Below are positions 46,774 through 54,530 of a DNA stretch of 64,000 nt, piece by piece. Source of the DNA: Pseudogemmobacter bohemicus (GTDB lineage Bacteria > Pseudomonadota > Alphaproteobacteria > Rhodobacterales > Rhodobacteraceae); the NCBI RefSeq assembly GCF_003290025.1, contig NZ_QNHG01000001.1:1252656-1316655 (forward strand), in the 5' to 3' direction. The position numbers and the translations under genes are program-made. Position 1 is the first letter of the stretch. The number at the start of each line of letters is the position of its first letter. Below the pieces are notes generated by a model. The model saw only the letters and a program-made list of their open reading frames with translations. It ran no database searches and was not told the origin of the DNA.

Positions 46774-48247
46774 GCCGGCGCGTCCCCGAGGATCAGGATA
46801 TCCGCCGCCATCCTCCTGGCCCAGACCTGAAAGCGCGCCACCAGGATCGCCCCCCTGCGCCATTGCCATCGGCATCCTTCCACAACGCCTTGTCCGTTAT
46901 ACCGGACATGAAGCGCTCATCTGCATGCCGGGCCCGAGTGTCGGCGCGGAGGCGGAACTGGCTTTCCACCAACGCACCCGCAACCAGGCCGCCAAAAAAA
47001 ACTGCCGCCAAAAGCCGCCGCCAGGACCTGAACGCATCATTATTCCCCCGGGGCATTGGGCGAGAAATCCACGATCACATCGCCACATTCCTTGCACAAG
47101 AAAAAGCGGAACAGGAACCACCCATTAAGCCTGTCAGTGCCGGTGTCGCCCTGCCCTCCGTGCCCACCCGGCGCATCATTCCCCGCGCCGCCATTCGGGG
47201 CGTCCTTGCCGCCGCTGCCGGGAAAGGAATGCACCTCGGCCCCACCGCGCCGCCGGTCATTGCCTGTATTCGAGCCGTTGATGATCCCGAAGCCGGAACA
47301 GATATCGCCAGGGGCAGCGCCACCATTGCCGAAGGCCATCCGGCGCCATATGCGCCCCTGCCGCAGAACGGAAATCCAGCGCATCCGGAAGAGCGGCGCC
47401 ACCGCCCCCCCCCCGGACCGGGCGATGTTGCCGATGATCCCGTCATTTCCCCCGCCAGGACGCAGGGTGCCGATCATCGGCCCCCGCGCCCGTCAACCAT
47501 GTCCTTGCCAGCACCGGTAAGGGATGGCCGTCAGCAGGCCATGATTGACGATCACATCCGTCATCGGACCGGTTTCGACCGGGACCGTTCCGCCTTCGAT
47601 GGCGCAAGTATTCTGTGATGGAGGGGGTATAACAGCTGACGGCCTGAAAGATGATCCCCCGCAAGGTCGCCCGGATAAGGCTGCTGGAGGTAATGACCGC
47701 AAGCCTCTCGCCATTGGTCTGAATGCCGGCATTCTGGCCTAAGATCCGGATCCCGGCCCTGACAGTGCTGAGGCCCAGATAGGCGAGGGTCGTTATAAGA
47801 GCCGGTAAATCCCCTCACCACCGCTGTTTATCGCGCCCGGATCGACCGCAATGCCCGCAATCGCCCCCCCCGGGATAGTGCAATCACCCTGCCCGTGGTC
47901 CAGATGATTGGAAGAGTGTTATCGCCTCAAAAGCGCAAGGCTCACCCGCGCAGCATTGCCGGCAAGCGCGCTCTCACCATGGGCAGAGCCTGAACGCACC
48001 AGGACCAGAATGCTGGCATTGATCAGGGCTCGCGCCCGATATGGCCGGCCAGGGTGTCGAAAAAACTCTCATCTTTGGTCGGGGCGCCCGAAAAACACGA
48101 AAAAACCTCTCCTGCCAGATGCCCGGCCCAGGCGGTCAGGCGGTGTCACCCTGTCGGCAACAGGCGACCATTCCCGGAGGGGGGGTCAACGGTAAGAACC
48201 TGTCAGGAACAGGTCTGCGGTAAACAATTCCCCTGTAAATCGCAGCC
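46774..48247. other. 1.47 kb without an intact gene; probable remnants of a glycine-rich surface protein on the minus strand
   Basis: No frame gives a convincing protein. On the minus strand, protein-like fragments sit in different frames in sequence order. One reads CTIPGGAIAGIAVDPGAIN then GGEGIYRLL (about 47785-47880). A second reads TVRAGIRILGQNAGIQTNGE and LAVITSSSLIRATLRG (about 47630-47780). Others are GGGNDGIIGNIARSGGG (47410-47470) and GSGGKDAPNGGAGNDAPGG (around 47180). By eye they resemble the Gly/Ser/Thr/Asn-rich passenger repeats of alphaproteobacterial autotransporters. The region has long C/G runs (47405-47414, 47864-47871, 48179-48185). A weak hairpin at 48198-48214 (ACCTGT/ACAGGT) may end lipA. 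Confidence 0.35.
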
Positions 48248-49198
48248 TTATGCCGGCCCGAGCTTTGCCAGCCGCGCCGCGCGCAGCTGGGCGAAATCAT
48301 CGCCGGCATGATAGGAGGACCGTGTCAGCGGCGTGGCCGAGACCATCAGGAAGCCCTTGTTCCGCGCCGATTTCTCATAGGCCTGGAAATCCTCGGGTGT
48401 GACGAATTCCGCGACCCGGTGATGTTTCGGCGTCGGCTGCAGATATTGGCCGACGGTAAGAAAGTCGATATCGGCCGAGCGCATGTCGTCCATCACCTGC
48501 AAGACCTCATGGCGCTTTTCGCCAAGGCCGACCATGATCCCCGATTTGGTGAACATCGCCGGATCCAGCTCTTTCACCCGCTGCAACAAGCGCAGCGAAT
48601 GGAAGTAACGCGCACCGGGGCGAACCTCGTGATAAAGACCGGGCACGGTTTCCAGATTGTGGTTGAACACATCGGGACGCGCCTCGACCACTTTCTCCAG
48701 CGCCGAGGGCGCGCATTTCAGGAAATCGGGCGTCAGGATCTCGATGGTGGTGCCCGGAGAGCGGTGCCTGACTGCACGGATCGTCTGGGCGAAATGCTCG
48801 GCACCGCCATCATCCAGATCGTCGCGGTCGACGGAGGTGATCACCACATGGTTCAGCCCCAGCTTCTGCACCGCATGCGCCACCCGGCCAGGCTCGAACG
48901 CATCCAGCGTCTGCGGCTTGCCGGTCGCCACATTGCAAAAGGTGCAGCCGCGGGTGCAGATCTCGCCCATGATCATCATGGTGGCGTGACCCTGGCTCCA
49001 GCATTCACCGACATTGGGGCAGCCCGCTTCCTCGCAGACCGTCACCAGACGGTTTTCCTTCATAATGTCGCGGGTCTTCTTATACCCTTCCGAATTCGGC
49101 GCCCGGACCCGGATCCAGGACGGCTTTTTCGGCTGTTCCTGATCGGGGCGATGCGCCTTTTCGGGGTGACGCTGATCAGGGATCTTCAGATCGCGCAT
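48248..49198 (-). CDS. lipA: Lipoyl synthase
   Basis: Radical-SAM enzyme of 316 residues inserting two sulfurs into the octanoyl chain on lipoyl domains. The auxiliary cluster motif is [12 protein letters not shown] and the radical-SAM motif is CTRGCTFC; the C-terminal RSSYHA segment supplies the unusual serine ligand. [20 protein letters not shown] is the expected N-terminus, with GAGG 7 nt before ATG 49198. In-frame codons up to 49357 have no family resemblance. Divergent from aqpZ. Confidence 0.96.
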   Translation of the reverse strand: MRDLKIPDQRHPEKAHRPDQEQPKKPSWIRVRAPNSEGYKKTRDIMKENRLVTVCEEAGCPNVGECWSQGHATMMIMGEICTRGCTFCNVATGKPQTLDAFEPGRVAHAVQKLGLNHVVITSVDRDDLDDGGAEHFAQTIRAVRHRSPGTTIEILTPDFLKCAPSALEKVVEARPDVFNHNLETVPGLYHEVRPGARYFHSLRLLQRVKELDPAMFTKSGIMVGLGEKRHEVLQVMDDMRSADIDFLTVGQYLQPTPKHHRVAEFVTPEDFQAYEKSARNKGFLMVSATPLTRSSYHAGDDFAQLRAARLAKLGPA

Positions 49199-49356
49199 GG
49201 GCTGACCTCTGGCTTTTTCCCCCTTTTCCGGGGCTCCCCCCAAGACATAAGCTGAGCGCGGCCCTAAGGCAACGGATAGTGCATGTACACGTCCCAGGGG
49301 CCGACTGACCAGGAACTGCCGGGGACTTCCCCCCGGCCCTGTCACCAGGAGGGACA

Positions 49357-50052
49357 ATGTCTAAAAAGTTCACTGCCGAAGTTATCGGCACATTCATCCT
49401 TGTTTTCTTCGGCTGCGGCGCGGCGGTGATCGCCGGCGCCGACGGCATGACCGGCGTGGGCCTGACCGGTATCTCGCTGGCCTTCGGGATCTCGATCATC
49501 GCCACCGCCTATGGGATCGGCGCGATTTCCGGCGCCCATCTCAACCCGGCGGTCAGCCTTGGCGTGCTGATGGCCGGTAAAATGTCGCCCGGCGATTTCA
49601 TCGTCTATGTCGTCGCCCAGCTTGTTGGCGCAATTCTCGGCGCCGCCGTGCTTTACCTGATCGTGACCGGCAAGACCGGCTTTACGCTTGGGGAATACGG
49701 TCTCGGCTCGAACGGCTATGGCGAGGCCTATCTTGGCAAATACAACCTGACCTCGGCGCTGGTCTTCGAGATCGTGGCGACCTTCCTCTTCGTCACCGTG
49801 ATCCTCGGCGCCACCCATCCGGGCGCCTATACCGCCATGGCGGGCCTTGCCATCGGTCTGACCCTGACCGGCATCCACCTCGTCGGCATCCAGGTCACCG
49901 GCGTTTCGGTGAACCCGGCGCGTTCGATCGGCCCGGCGCTTTTCGCCGGCGGCGCGGCACTGAGCCAGCTCTGGGTCTTTATCGTGGCCCCGCTGATCGG
50001 CGGCGCCCTGGCGGGGATCGTCCATGCAGCCGGCCTGACCCGCGCAGACTGA
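49357..50052 (+). CDS. aqpZ: Aquaporin Z
   Basis: Six-helix water channel of 231 residues. Both NPA motifs are present ([12 protein letters not shown] and [14 protein letters not shown]), the second followed by the selectivity-filter Arg. The N-terminal [17 protein letters not shown] is typical of bacterial AqpZ. AGGAGG lies 5 nt before ATG 49357. A strong intrinsic terminator follows 40 nt after the stop. Confidence 0.94.
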   Translation: MSKKFTAEVIGTFILVFFGCGAAVIAGADGMTGVGLTGISLAFGISIIATAYGIGAISGAHLNPAVSLGVLMAGKMSPGDFIVYVVAQLVGAILGAAVLYLIVTGKTGFTLGEYGLGSNGYGEAYLGKYNLTSALVFEIVATFLFVTVILGATHPGAYTAMAGLAIGLTLTGIHLVGIQVTGVSVNPARSIGPALFAGGAALSQLWVFIVAPLIGGALAGIVHAAGLTRAD

Positions 50053-50091
50053 AGCCCAGGGGTCGAAGACCGATAGACCGCAAATGAAAGG

Positions 50092-50125
50092 ACGCACGCC
50101 CCCAACCGGGCGTGCGTTTCTCTTT
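50092..50125 (+). terminator. Intrinsic terminator of aqpZ
   Basis: Perfect 10-bp arms ACGCACGCCC (50092-50101) and GGGCGTGCGT (50108-50117) with a 6-nt loop, followed by the T-rich tail TTTCTCTTTT. Confidence 0.85.
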
Positions 50126-50212
50126 TCGCCGCAGGACGGGCCCGCCCCGAACCCACGCGGCGCCAGCCAGAGCCAGGGCGAAACCTCCGGATTGCTCATC
50201 CGGGTAATTGTC

Positions 50213-50252
50213 TTGACAGGACCAGCCTGCACTGAAAAATTCTTAGAATTTT
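50213..50252 (+). promoter_or_regulatory. Promoter with overlapping palindrome upstream of the RTX gene
   Basis: TTGACA (50213-50218) is a consensus -35. Seventeen bases later lies AAAATT (50236-50241) as a poor -10. That hexamer is the left part of a perfect inverted repeat AAAATTC-TTA-GAATTTT (50236-50252). A weak -10 covered by a palindrome suggests regulation by a dimeric DNA-binding protein. The gene starts 27 nt further on. Confidence 0.45.
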
Positions 50253-50278
50253 CCAGTTAATCTTCGGGGGAGTAAGTG

Positions 50279-52240
50279 ATGGTCAATGTCATATTCACAG
50301 GAACAAATGCAGGCGCTGAGAGCAGCAGCTTTTCCCTCCTTGATGTGGGACCAGGGCTTATATCCGGAAGTTTGATCAACAACCGATATACCTACTTATA
50401 CGTTTCAGGTCCTTTCGGGACCGGCAACACCTTCCAGTCTACATTCCGGTTGTTCGACCTGCCCGGCCGGCTGGAGATCGTATCCGGAACCTTCAATTAT
50501 AACGGAACCGCTATCATTCAGATGGACGGGATCGGGCAAACCCTGACGGGTTTCGAACATTCCCCAATCATTGCCGCCCTGGATAATCTGCTGAGCGGAG
50601 ACGACAATTTCAGAATGTCAGGCGCGCTCTCCTTCGCCTGGGGCGACATCGCTACTGTCGCGGCCGACACAACATTCTTCGGAGGCAACGATACTTTTGA
50701 TATCTCAGGAATAACGGTTGCGACAGGCCATACCAGAGCAACGATCTACGGAGACGCAGCCCTGGTCGCTGCAGGGGCCACAGCTAGAGGTGGCGATGAC
50801 GTGATTTCCGCTTTGGCCGCCAACGCTGGCTTAGTCATCTACGGAGATTTCGGCACCGTCCAGGGCAACGCCACCTATGGCAATGACATTATCGTCGGCA
50901 GTCAGCACAGCGACATAATTTATGGCGACGGGCCCGATGACACAGCCGAGGGCGGCAATGATACGATCAGTTCCGGAGGCGGGGCCGACACCATCTATGC
51001 TGGCGGAGGCGACGATCTTATCGCTCACTCGTACGGACCGATCGAGGCCTATGGCGGGGCCGGGTTTGACACCCTGGATCTGACGACCTTTGCGGTCAGT
51101 AATGGCCCGATAGTTGTTGATCTGGAAGATAACTCCCTCAACCGCTCAAACGTTGCCGGAGCCCGGTTCTTCCAGATCGAGGCGATCATCGGAACTTTCA
51201 CCGGAGACGACCTGCGCGGCGATGCGGCGGATAACCTGCTTTCAGGTGCCGGCGGCAACGATACCCTGACCGGGCGTGCCGGCAATGACACACTGGATGG
51301 TGGCACCGGAGCCGACAGGATGTATGGCGGCATCGGCGATGATCTCTATTACGTTGACCATGCCGGTGATCAGGTCACCGAACTGGCGGATGAGGGCACC
51401 GATACCGTCATCAGCAGCGTCAACTGGACGCTGAGCGCCCATGTCGAAAACCTGCAGCTGACCGGCAGCGGCGGGCTTACCGGGTTCGGCAACGCGCTTG
51501 CCAATGAAATCCAGGGCAGCGCGGGCAATGACCTTCTGCGCGGCGCGGCCGGCAATGACACCCTGTTCGGTGGCGAAGGGGATGACACCTTCTTCGGCGA
51601 TGCCGGGTATGACATGTTCTATGGCGGGCTCGGGAATGACATCTATTATGTCAACACGGTTCATGATGTGGTGATCGAGGCTGCGGGCGAAGGCACCGAC
51701 CTTGTGGCCTCGACCGTCTCCTGGACGCTCGGCGCGCATATCGAGAATCTCATCCTGCGCGGCAGCGCCAACCTGACCGGAATCGGCAACGAGTATGGGA
51801 ACAAAATCATCGGCAATGACGGCAATAACGTGCTCGATGGCGCGGGGGGCAATGATTACCTCGCAGGCGGTGCCGGCGATGACATGCTGATCGGCGGCGA
51901 TGGCATGGACCTGCTGTTTGGCGGTGCCGGGGCGGATGTTTTCGTCTGGCGCAACGCCGCGGAAAGCGCGGTCGGGACCGGGCGCGACCAGATCGGCGAT
52001 TTCGCAGCCGGCGATCTGATCGACCTTTCGGCAATGGATGCCGACAGCCTGACCGAAGGCAACCAGGCCTTCACCTTCATAGGCCACGCGAATTTCAGTG
52101 GTGTGGCCGGGCAGCTGAACCTCTGGGGCAATGGCAGCGTGACCATCCTCCAGGGTGATCTCGACGGCGACCGCCAGGCCGATTTCCAGATCATGGTCAG
52201 CGGTGTCGCCACGCTGAGCGAGACCGATTTTCTGCTCTGA
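50279..52240 (+). CDS. RTX-type calcium-binding secreted protein
   Basis: 653 residues, no N-terminal signal. Residues 1-~200 are an AT-richer, beta-rich domain I do not recognise. From ~205 on there are clusters of nonapeptide GGxGxDxLx repeats (GGGADTIYAGGGDD, GGAGDDMLIGGDGMDLLFGG) that bind calcium. Between them a ~95-residue block occurs twice (EGTDTVISSVNWTLSAHVEN and EGTDLVASTVSWTLGAHIEN). The C-terminal 100 residues resemble the serralysin C domain and end LSETDFLL, a type I secretion signal. No catalytic domain is visible. ATG 50279 has GGGGGAG 6 nt upstream; GTG 50276 directly precedes it. No type I secretion genes are near. Confidence 0.88.
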   Translation: MVNVIFTGTNAGAESSSFSLLDVGPGLISGSLINNRYTYLYVSGPFGTGNTFQSTFRLFDLPGRLEIVSGTFNYNGTAIIQMDGIGQTLTGFEHSPIIAALDNLLSGDDNFRMSGALSFAWGDIATVAADTTFFGGNDTFDISGITVATGHTRATIYGDAALVAAGATARGGDDVISALAANAGLVIYGDFGTVQGNATYGNDIIVGSQHSDIIYGDGPDDTAEGGNDTISSGGGADTIYAGGGDDLIAHSYGPIEAYGGAGFDTLDLTTFAVSNGPIVVDLEDNSLNRSNVAGARFFQIEAIIGTFTGDDLRGDAADNLLSGAGGNDTLTGRAGNDTLDGGTGADRMYGGIGDDLYYVDHAGDQVTELADEGTDTVISSVNWTLSAHVENLQLTGSGGLTGFGNALANEIQGSAGNDLLRGAAGNDTLFGGEGDDTFFGDAGYDMFYGGLGNDIYYVNTVHDVVIEAAGEGTDLVASTVSWTLGAHIENLILRGSANLTGIGNEYGNKIIGNDGNNVLDGAGGNDYLAGGAGDDMLIGGDGMDLLFGGAGADVFVWRNAAESAVGTGRDQIGDFAAGDLIDLSAMDADSLTEGNQAFTFIGHANFSGVAGQLNLWGNGSVTILQGDLDGDRQADFQIMVSGVATLSETDFLL

Positions 52241-52283
52241 TCCGCCTGGAACGCCCCGGTCGTCCGGGGCACCACCAGGCACA

Positions 52284-52320
52284 GAAAAAAAGGCGAGGCC
52301 CCGCGGGCTTCGCCTTTTTT
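52284..52320. terminator. Bidirectional intrinsic terminator
   Basis: A-run, GGCGAGGCCC, a short loop, GGGCTTCGCC and a T6 run. It lies between the RTX gene (plus) and the DUF6456 gene (minus) and has A/T tails on both sides, so it can serve both. Confidence 0.8.
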
Positions 52321-52330
52321 GCTGCCGTCA

Positions 52331-53512
52331 TCAGCCGATCAGCGGGCCGGAGCGACCATAGGTCTCGTCGTAATGGCGCCTGAGCCGGAGCAGCGCGATC
52401 CGCAGCACGATCTTACCCGAGCGCGCCGCCCAGCCCATGCGCCGCTCGGCGCTTTCCACCCCTTCGAGAAAGCAGCAGACCCGCAACGCGATATCCCCCA
52501 GCCCCGGCCCCAGATCACGCAGCGCAAGCGCCACCCGGTCGCGCGCGCGGCCAGGCCCCTCGGCCAGCCCGCTATCGCCGCGAAAGCCGCCACGGTCGCC
52601 GCCGGTCAGGAACTTCTCCCAGTTCTGCGCCACGCGCGGCCCCATTTGCGCCAGCTCGAAGTCCTCACGCAGCCGCTCGGCCGCCGCCACCAAGTCCGAG
52701 GTCAGGAACAATTCGCCATTCTTCTCGCGCCGCCGCCCCAGCACCGCCACCGGGCTTTCCGCGATGTTGAACCGCATCCGGCGCGGGCCGTCCGGGGTCT
52801 GCACCTCACGCTCGGCAAAGTCGCGATGCTGATCGGCAAAGGGCGTCGCCGCCTCGGCCAGACCAGGCTGCGCCTCGTCCTCGCCCATGATCCGCCTGAG
52901 CGCCGCCCTCCCGGCCGGAGTGATGCCATAGGTCGAGATCCGCCCGCTTTTGCGGCAGGAGATCCAGTCCTTCAGGCAAAAAGCCTGCGCGACCGCGCGT
53001 TCCAGCACCGCTGTCCTGACCGCGCGCCCATCGGGAAACTCGCGCAGAACGGCGGCCTTTTCCATATCGCCGGCAAAGGCCAGCACGGCGCCCGGCTCGG
53101 CCAGACGGCGCAGGATGCGGCGGGCCTCGCGGTCCAGCTCGCCCTCATCGGGAAGGGCGGCAGTGCCTGCGGAAATGGCTTTGGCGGCAACGGGATTGGC
53201 GCGGGGGATCGACTGTTGCGAAAGATGGGCTGTCATCGGGGGGAATACCTTCTGGCCGACCGGATTGGGGGAAAGCCGCGCCGACCGGCTGAGCTGACTG
53301 AGCGCAGCATCCATCAGCGGATCGTCACGGCGGCACTCATACCGGCGCACCTGGCGCATCACGGTCGAGGCATGCACCCCCCGTTCACGCGCCAGCGCCC
53401 TGAGCGAGATCCCCTCCTCGGTATGACCGAGATAAAGCCTTACCTGATCCGGAATCCAGCCCGGCAGATGCGGCGGCCATCCAGGGCTTTCAAAGTCTCT
53501 GATCTGTTCCAT
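52331..53512 (-). CDS. DUF6456 domain helix-turn-helix protein
   Basis: 393 residues. The N-terminal region has an HTH segment (ISLRALARERGVHASTVMRQ) and the C-terminal ~200 residues correspond to DUF6456 (RFNIAESPVAVLGRRREKN, LGDIALRVCCFLEGVE). It is likely a DNA-binding regulator; its targets are unknown. It is divergent from a DUF6477 gene, an arrangement I recall as common in Rhodobacteraceae. The intergenic region contains an inverted repeat. Confidence 0.8.
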   Translation of the reverse strand: MEQIRDFESPGWPPHLPGWIPDQVRLYLGHTEEGISLRALARERGVHASTVMRQVRRYECRRDDPLMDAALSQLSRSARLSPNPVGQKVFPPMTAHLSQQSIPRANPVAAKAISAGTAALPDEGELDREARRILRRLAEPGAVLAFAGDMEKAAVLREFPDGRAVRTAVLERAVAQAFCLKDWISCRKSGRISTYGITPAGRAALRRIMGEDEAQPGLAEAATPFADQHRDFAEREVQTPDGPRRMRFNIAESPVAVLGRRREKNGELFLTSDLVAAAERLREDFELAQMGPRVAQNWEKFLTGGDRGGFRGDSGLAEGPGRARDRVALALRDLGPGLGDIALRVCCFLEGVESAERRMGWAARSGKIVLRIALLRLRRHYDETYGRSGPLIG

Positions 53513-53580
53513 TTTCAGGTCTGAACATCCGGCTGGTGCAAAAGGCAGGTTAAGGGATCGTAGTTACTCAGACGTTAACT

Positions 53581-53607
53581 GGTTACGATTTGACGATAAT
53601 GGTAACC
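53581..53607. promoter_or_regulatory. Inverted repeat GGTTAC-N15-GTAACC between DUF6456 and DUF6477
   Basis: GGTTAC (53581-53586) and GTAACC (53602-53607) flank TTGACG (53590-53595), a possible -35 for the plus-strand gene. The 200-nt gap is AT-rich for this genome and holds several TTAA/GTTAAC elements, so it may be a regulated divergent promoter region. Confidence 0.35.
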
Positions 53608-53712
53608 AAAAGCTAAACAGCCACTTCCAGGGCGCGCGCCGGTTTTCGTGGCTGCGCAACGGTGGAACTTTCCAGGTCAGACTGCCCTTCTCACCCGCAG
53701 AAGGAACCGATA

Positions 53713-54000
53713 ATGCCTGATTTCCGCACCGCCCTTTCCGAAATCCGCCGCCCCGGCATCCTGATGCGCGCTGTCCGTTTCGCCCTGACCGACTACCACC
53801 GTCCGACTGCGCTGAAGCGCTTCGCCCCCGAAGAAAAACGCCCCGAAGGCATCGTCTCGAAACTGTTCGAGACCGAGGCGCGGATCGAGGAAATTCGCCA
53901 GAGCGGCGCCTCGACCTATTCGATCTGTGATCATATCGAGGTGCTGGCCGCCCTTGTTGCCGAGACCCGTCTGCTGCAGCCAAGGCCGGTTTCGGGCTGA
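53713..54000 (+). CDS. DUF6477 family protein
   Basis: 95 residues, mostly helical, beginning MPDFRTALSEIRRPGILMRA and ending in a LAALVAETRLLQPRP helix. The pattern matches DUF6477 proteins of Rhodobacteraceae; function unknown. AAGGA 8 nt before ATG 53713 fixes the start; an in-frame ATG at 53662 would add 17 unrelated residues. Divergent from the DUF6456 regulator, hinting at a common process. Confidence 0.8.
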   Translation: MPDFRTALSEIRRPGILMRAVRFALTDYHRPTALKRFAPEEKRPEGIVSKLFETEARIEEIRQSGASTYSICDHIEVLAALVAETRLLQPRPVSG

Positions 54001-54077
54001 AAGCAGCCGCTGCAAGACCCGGGCCACATCCTTACCGATGCGGCCCTATTCTTTGCACAAACCTATATATTAAAAGG

Positions 54078-54380
54078 TTATTCTGATTTTGACTTTTGCC
54101 AGAGCGCAATCATCTCCTCCGGCGGCGCGCCACCAATCGCCACCCCGGTGAGGCGGCAATTGTTCAGCGCCGCGCCCGAGAGGTTGAGGTTCTGAAACAA
54201 CGCACCCGAGAGGTTCACATCATAGACCCGCCAGCCCGACATATTGCTGTCGTTGAAACTGGCGCCCGAGAAATTGATCTGGTTGAAGCGGCTGCCCGAC
54301 AGATTGGCATCATTGAAATGCGAGCCGGAAAGATCGGCATCATTGACGTCAGGCTGCCCGGTCACGCGGTGCAGTCTCAT
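54078..54380 (-). CDS. Pentapeptide-repeat protein
   Basis: About 100 residues. From residue 14 on it has consecutive A(D/N)LxG-type five-residue units (DLSGSHFNDANLSGSRFNQI, then FSGASF, NLSGALF, NLSGAAL), which fold as a right-handed quadrilateral beta-helix. ATG 54380 with GGAG 9 nt upstream is favoured; the frame also extends to 54509 through sequence that contains the terminator of the neighbouring gene. Function unknown; some relatives mimic DNA and protect gyrase, but this one is far shorter. Confidence 0.75.
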   Translation of the reverse strand: MRLHRVTGQPDVNDADLSGSHFNDANLSGSRFNQINFSGASFNDSNMSGWRVYDVNLSGALFQNLNLSGAALNNCRLTGVAIGGAPPEEMIALWQKSKSE

Positions 54381-54470
54381 CAGATCAAACTCCACGACTG
54401 TCTCCTGCCGGGCATTGGATGCCCTCAGCCGCACGCGGTCAGCAGAGGGATCGGGAAAGAAGGCAGGATA

Positions 54471-54515
54471 AAAACAATTGGCCCCGCTCTGTTGCCAGAA
54501 CGGGGCCAATTGTTT
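54471..54515 (-). terminator. Strong intrinsic terminator after the MttB-family gene
   Basis: Perfect 15-bp arms (54472-54486 and 54501-54515, core AATTGGCCCCG/CGGGGCCAATT) with a 14-nt loop. On the minus strand the stem is followed by T residues (AATTGTTTTTATCC), 15 nt downstream of the stop at 54531. Confidence 0.85.
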
Positions 54516-54530
54516 CGAAACCGGCGACGA

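Noticed and set aside
46793-47056. 87-codon minus-strand frame with a hydrophobic stretch (LLAAVFFGGLVAGALVE)
   Set aside because: No good initiation site and no family; it lies in the probable pseudogene zone and is better treated as a fragment.
46863-47618. 251-codon plus-strand frame in the gene-poor stretch
   Set aside because: Pro/Arg-rich with no motif or ribosome-binding site; the minus strand has the more protein-like fragments, so I do not call it.
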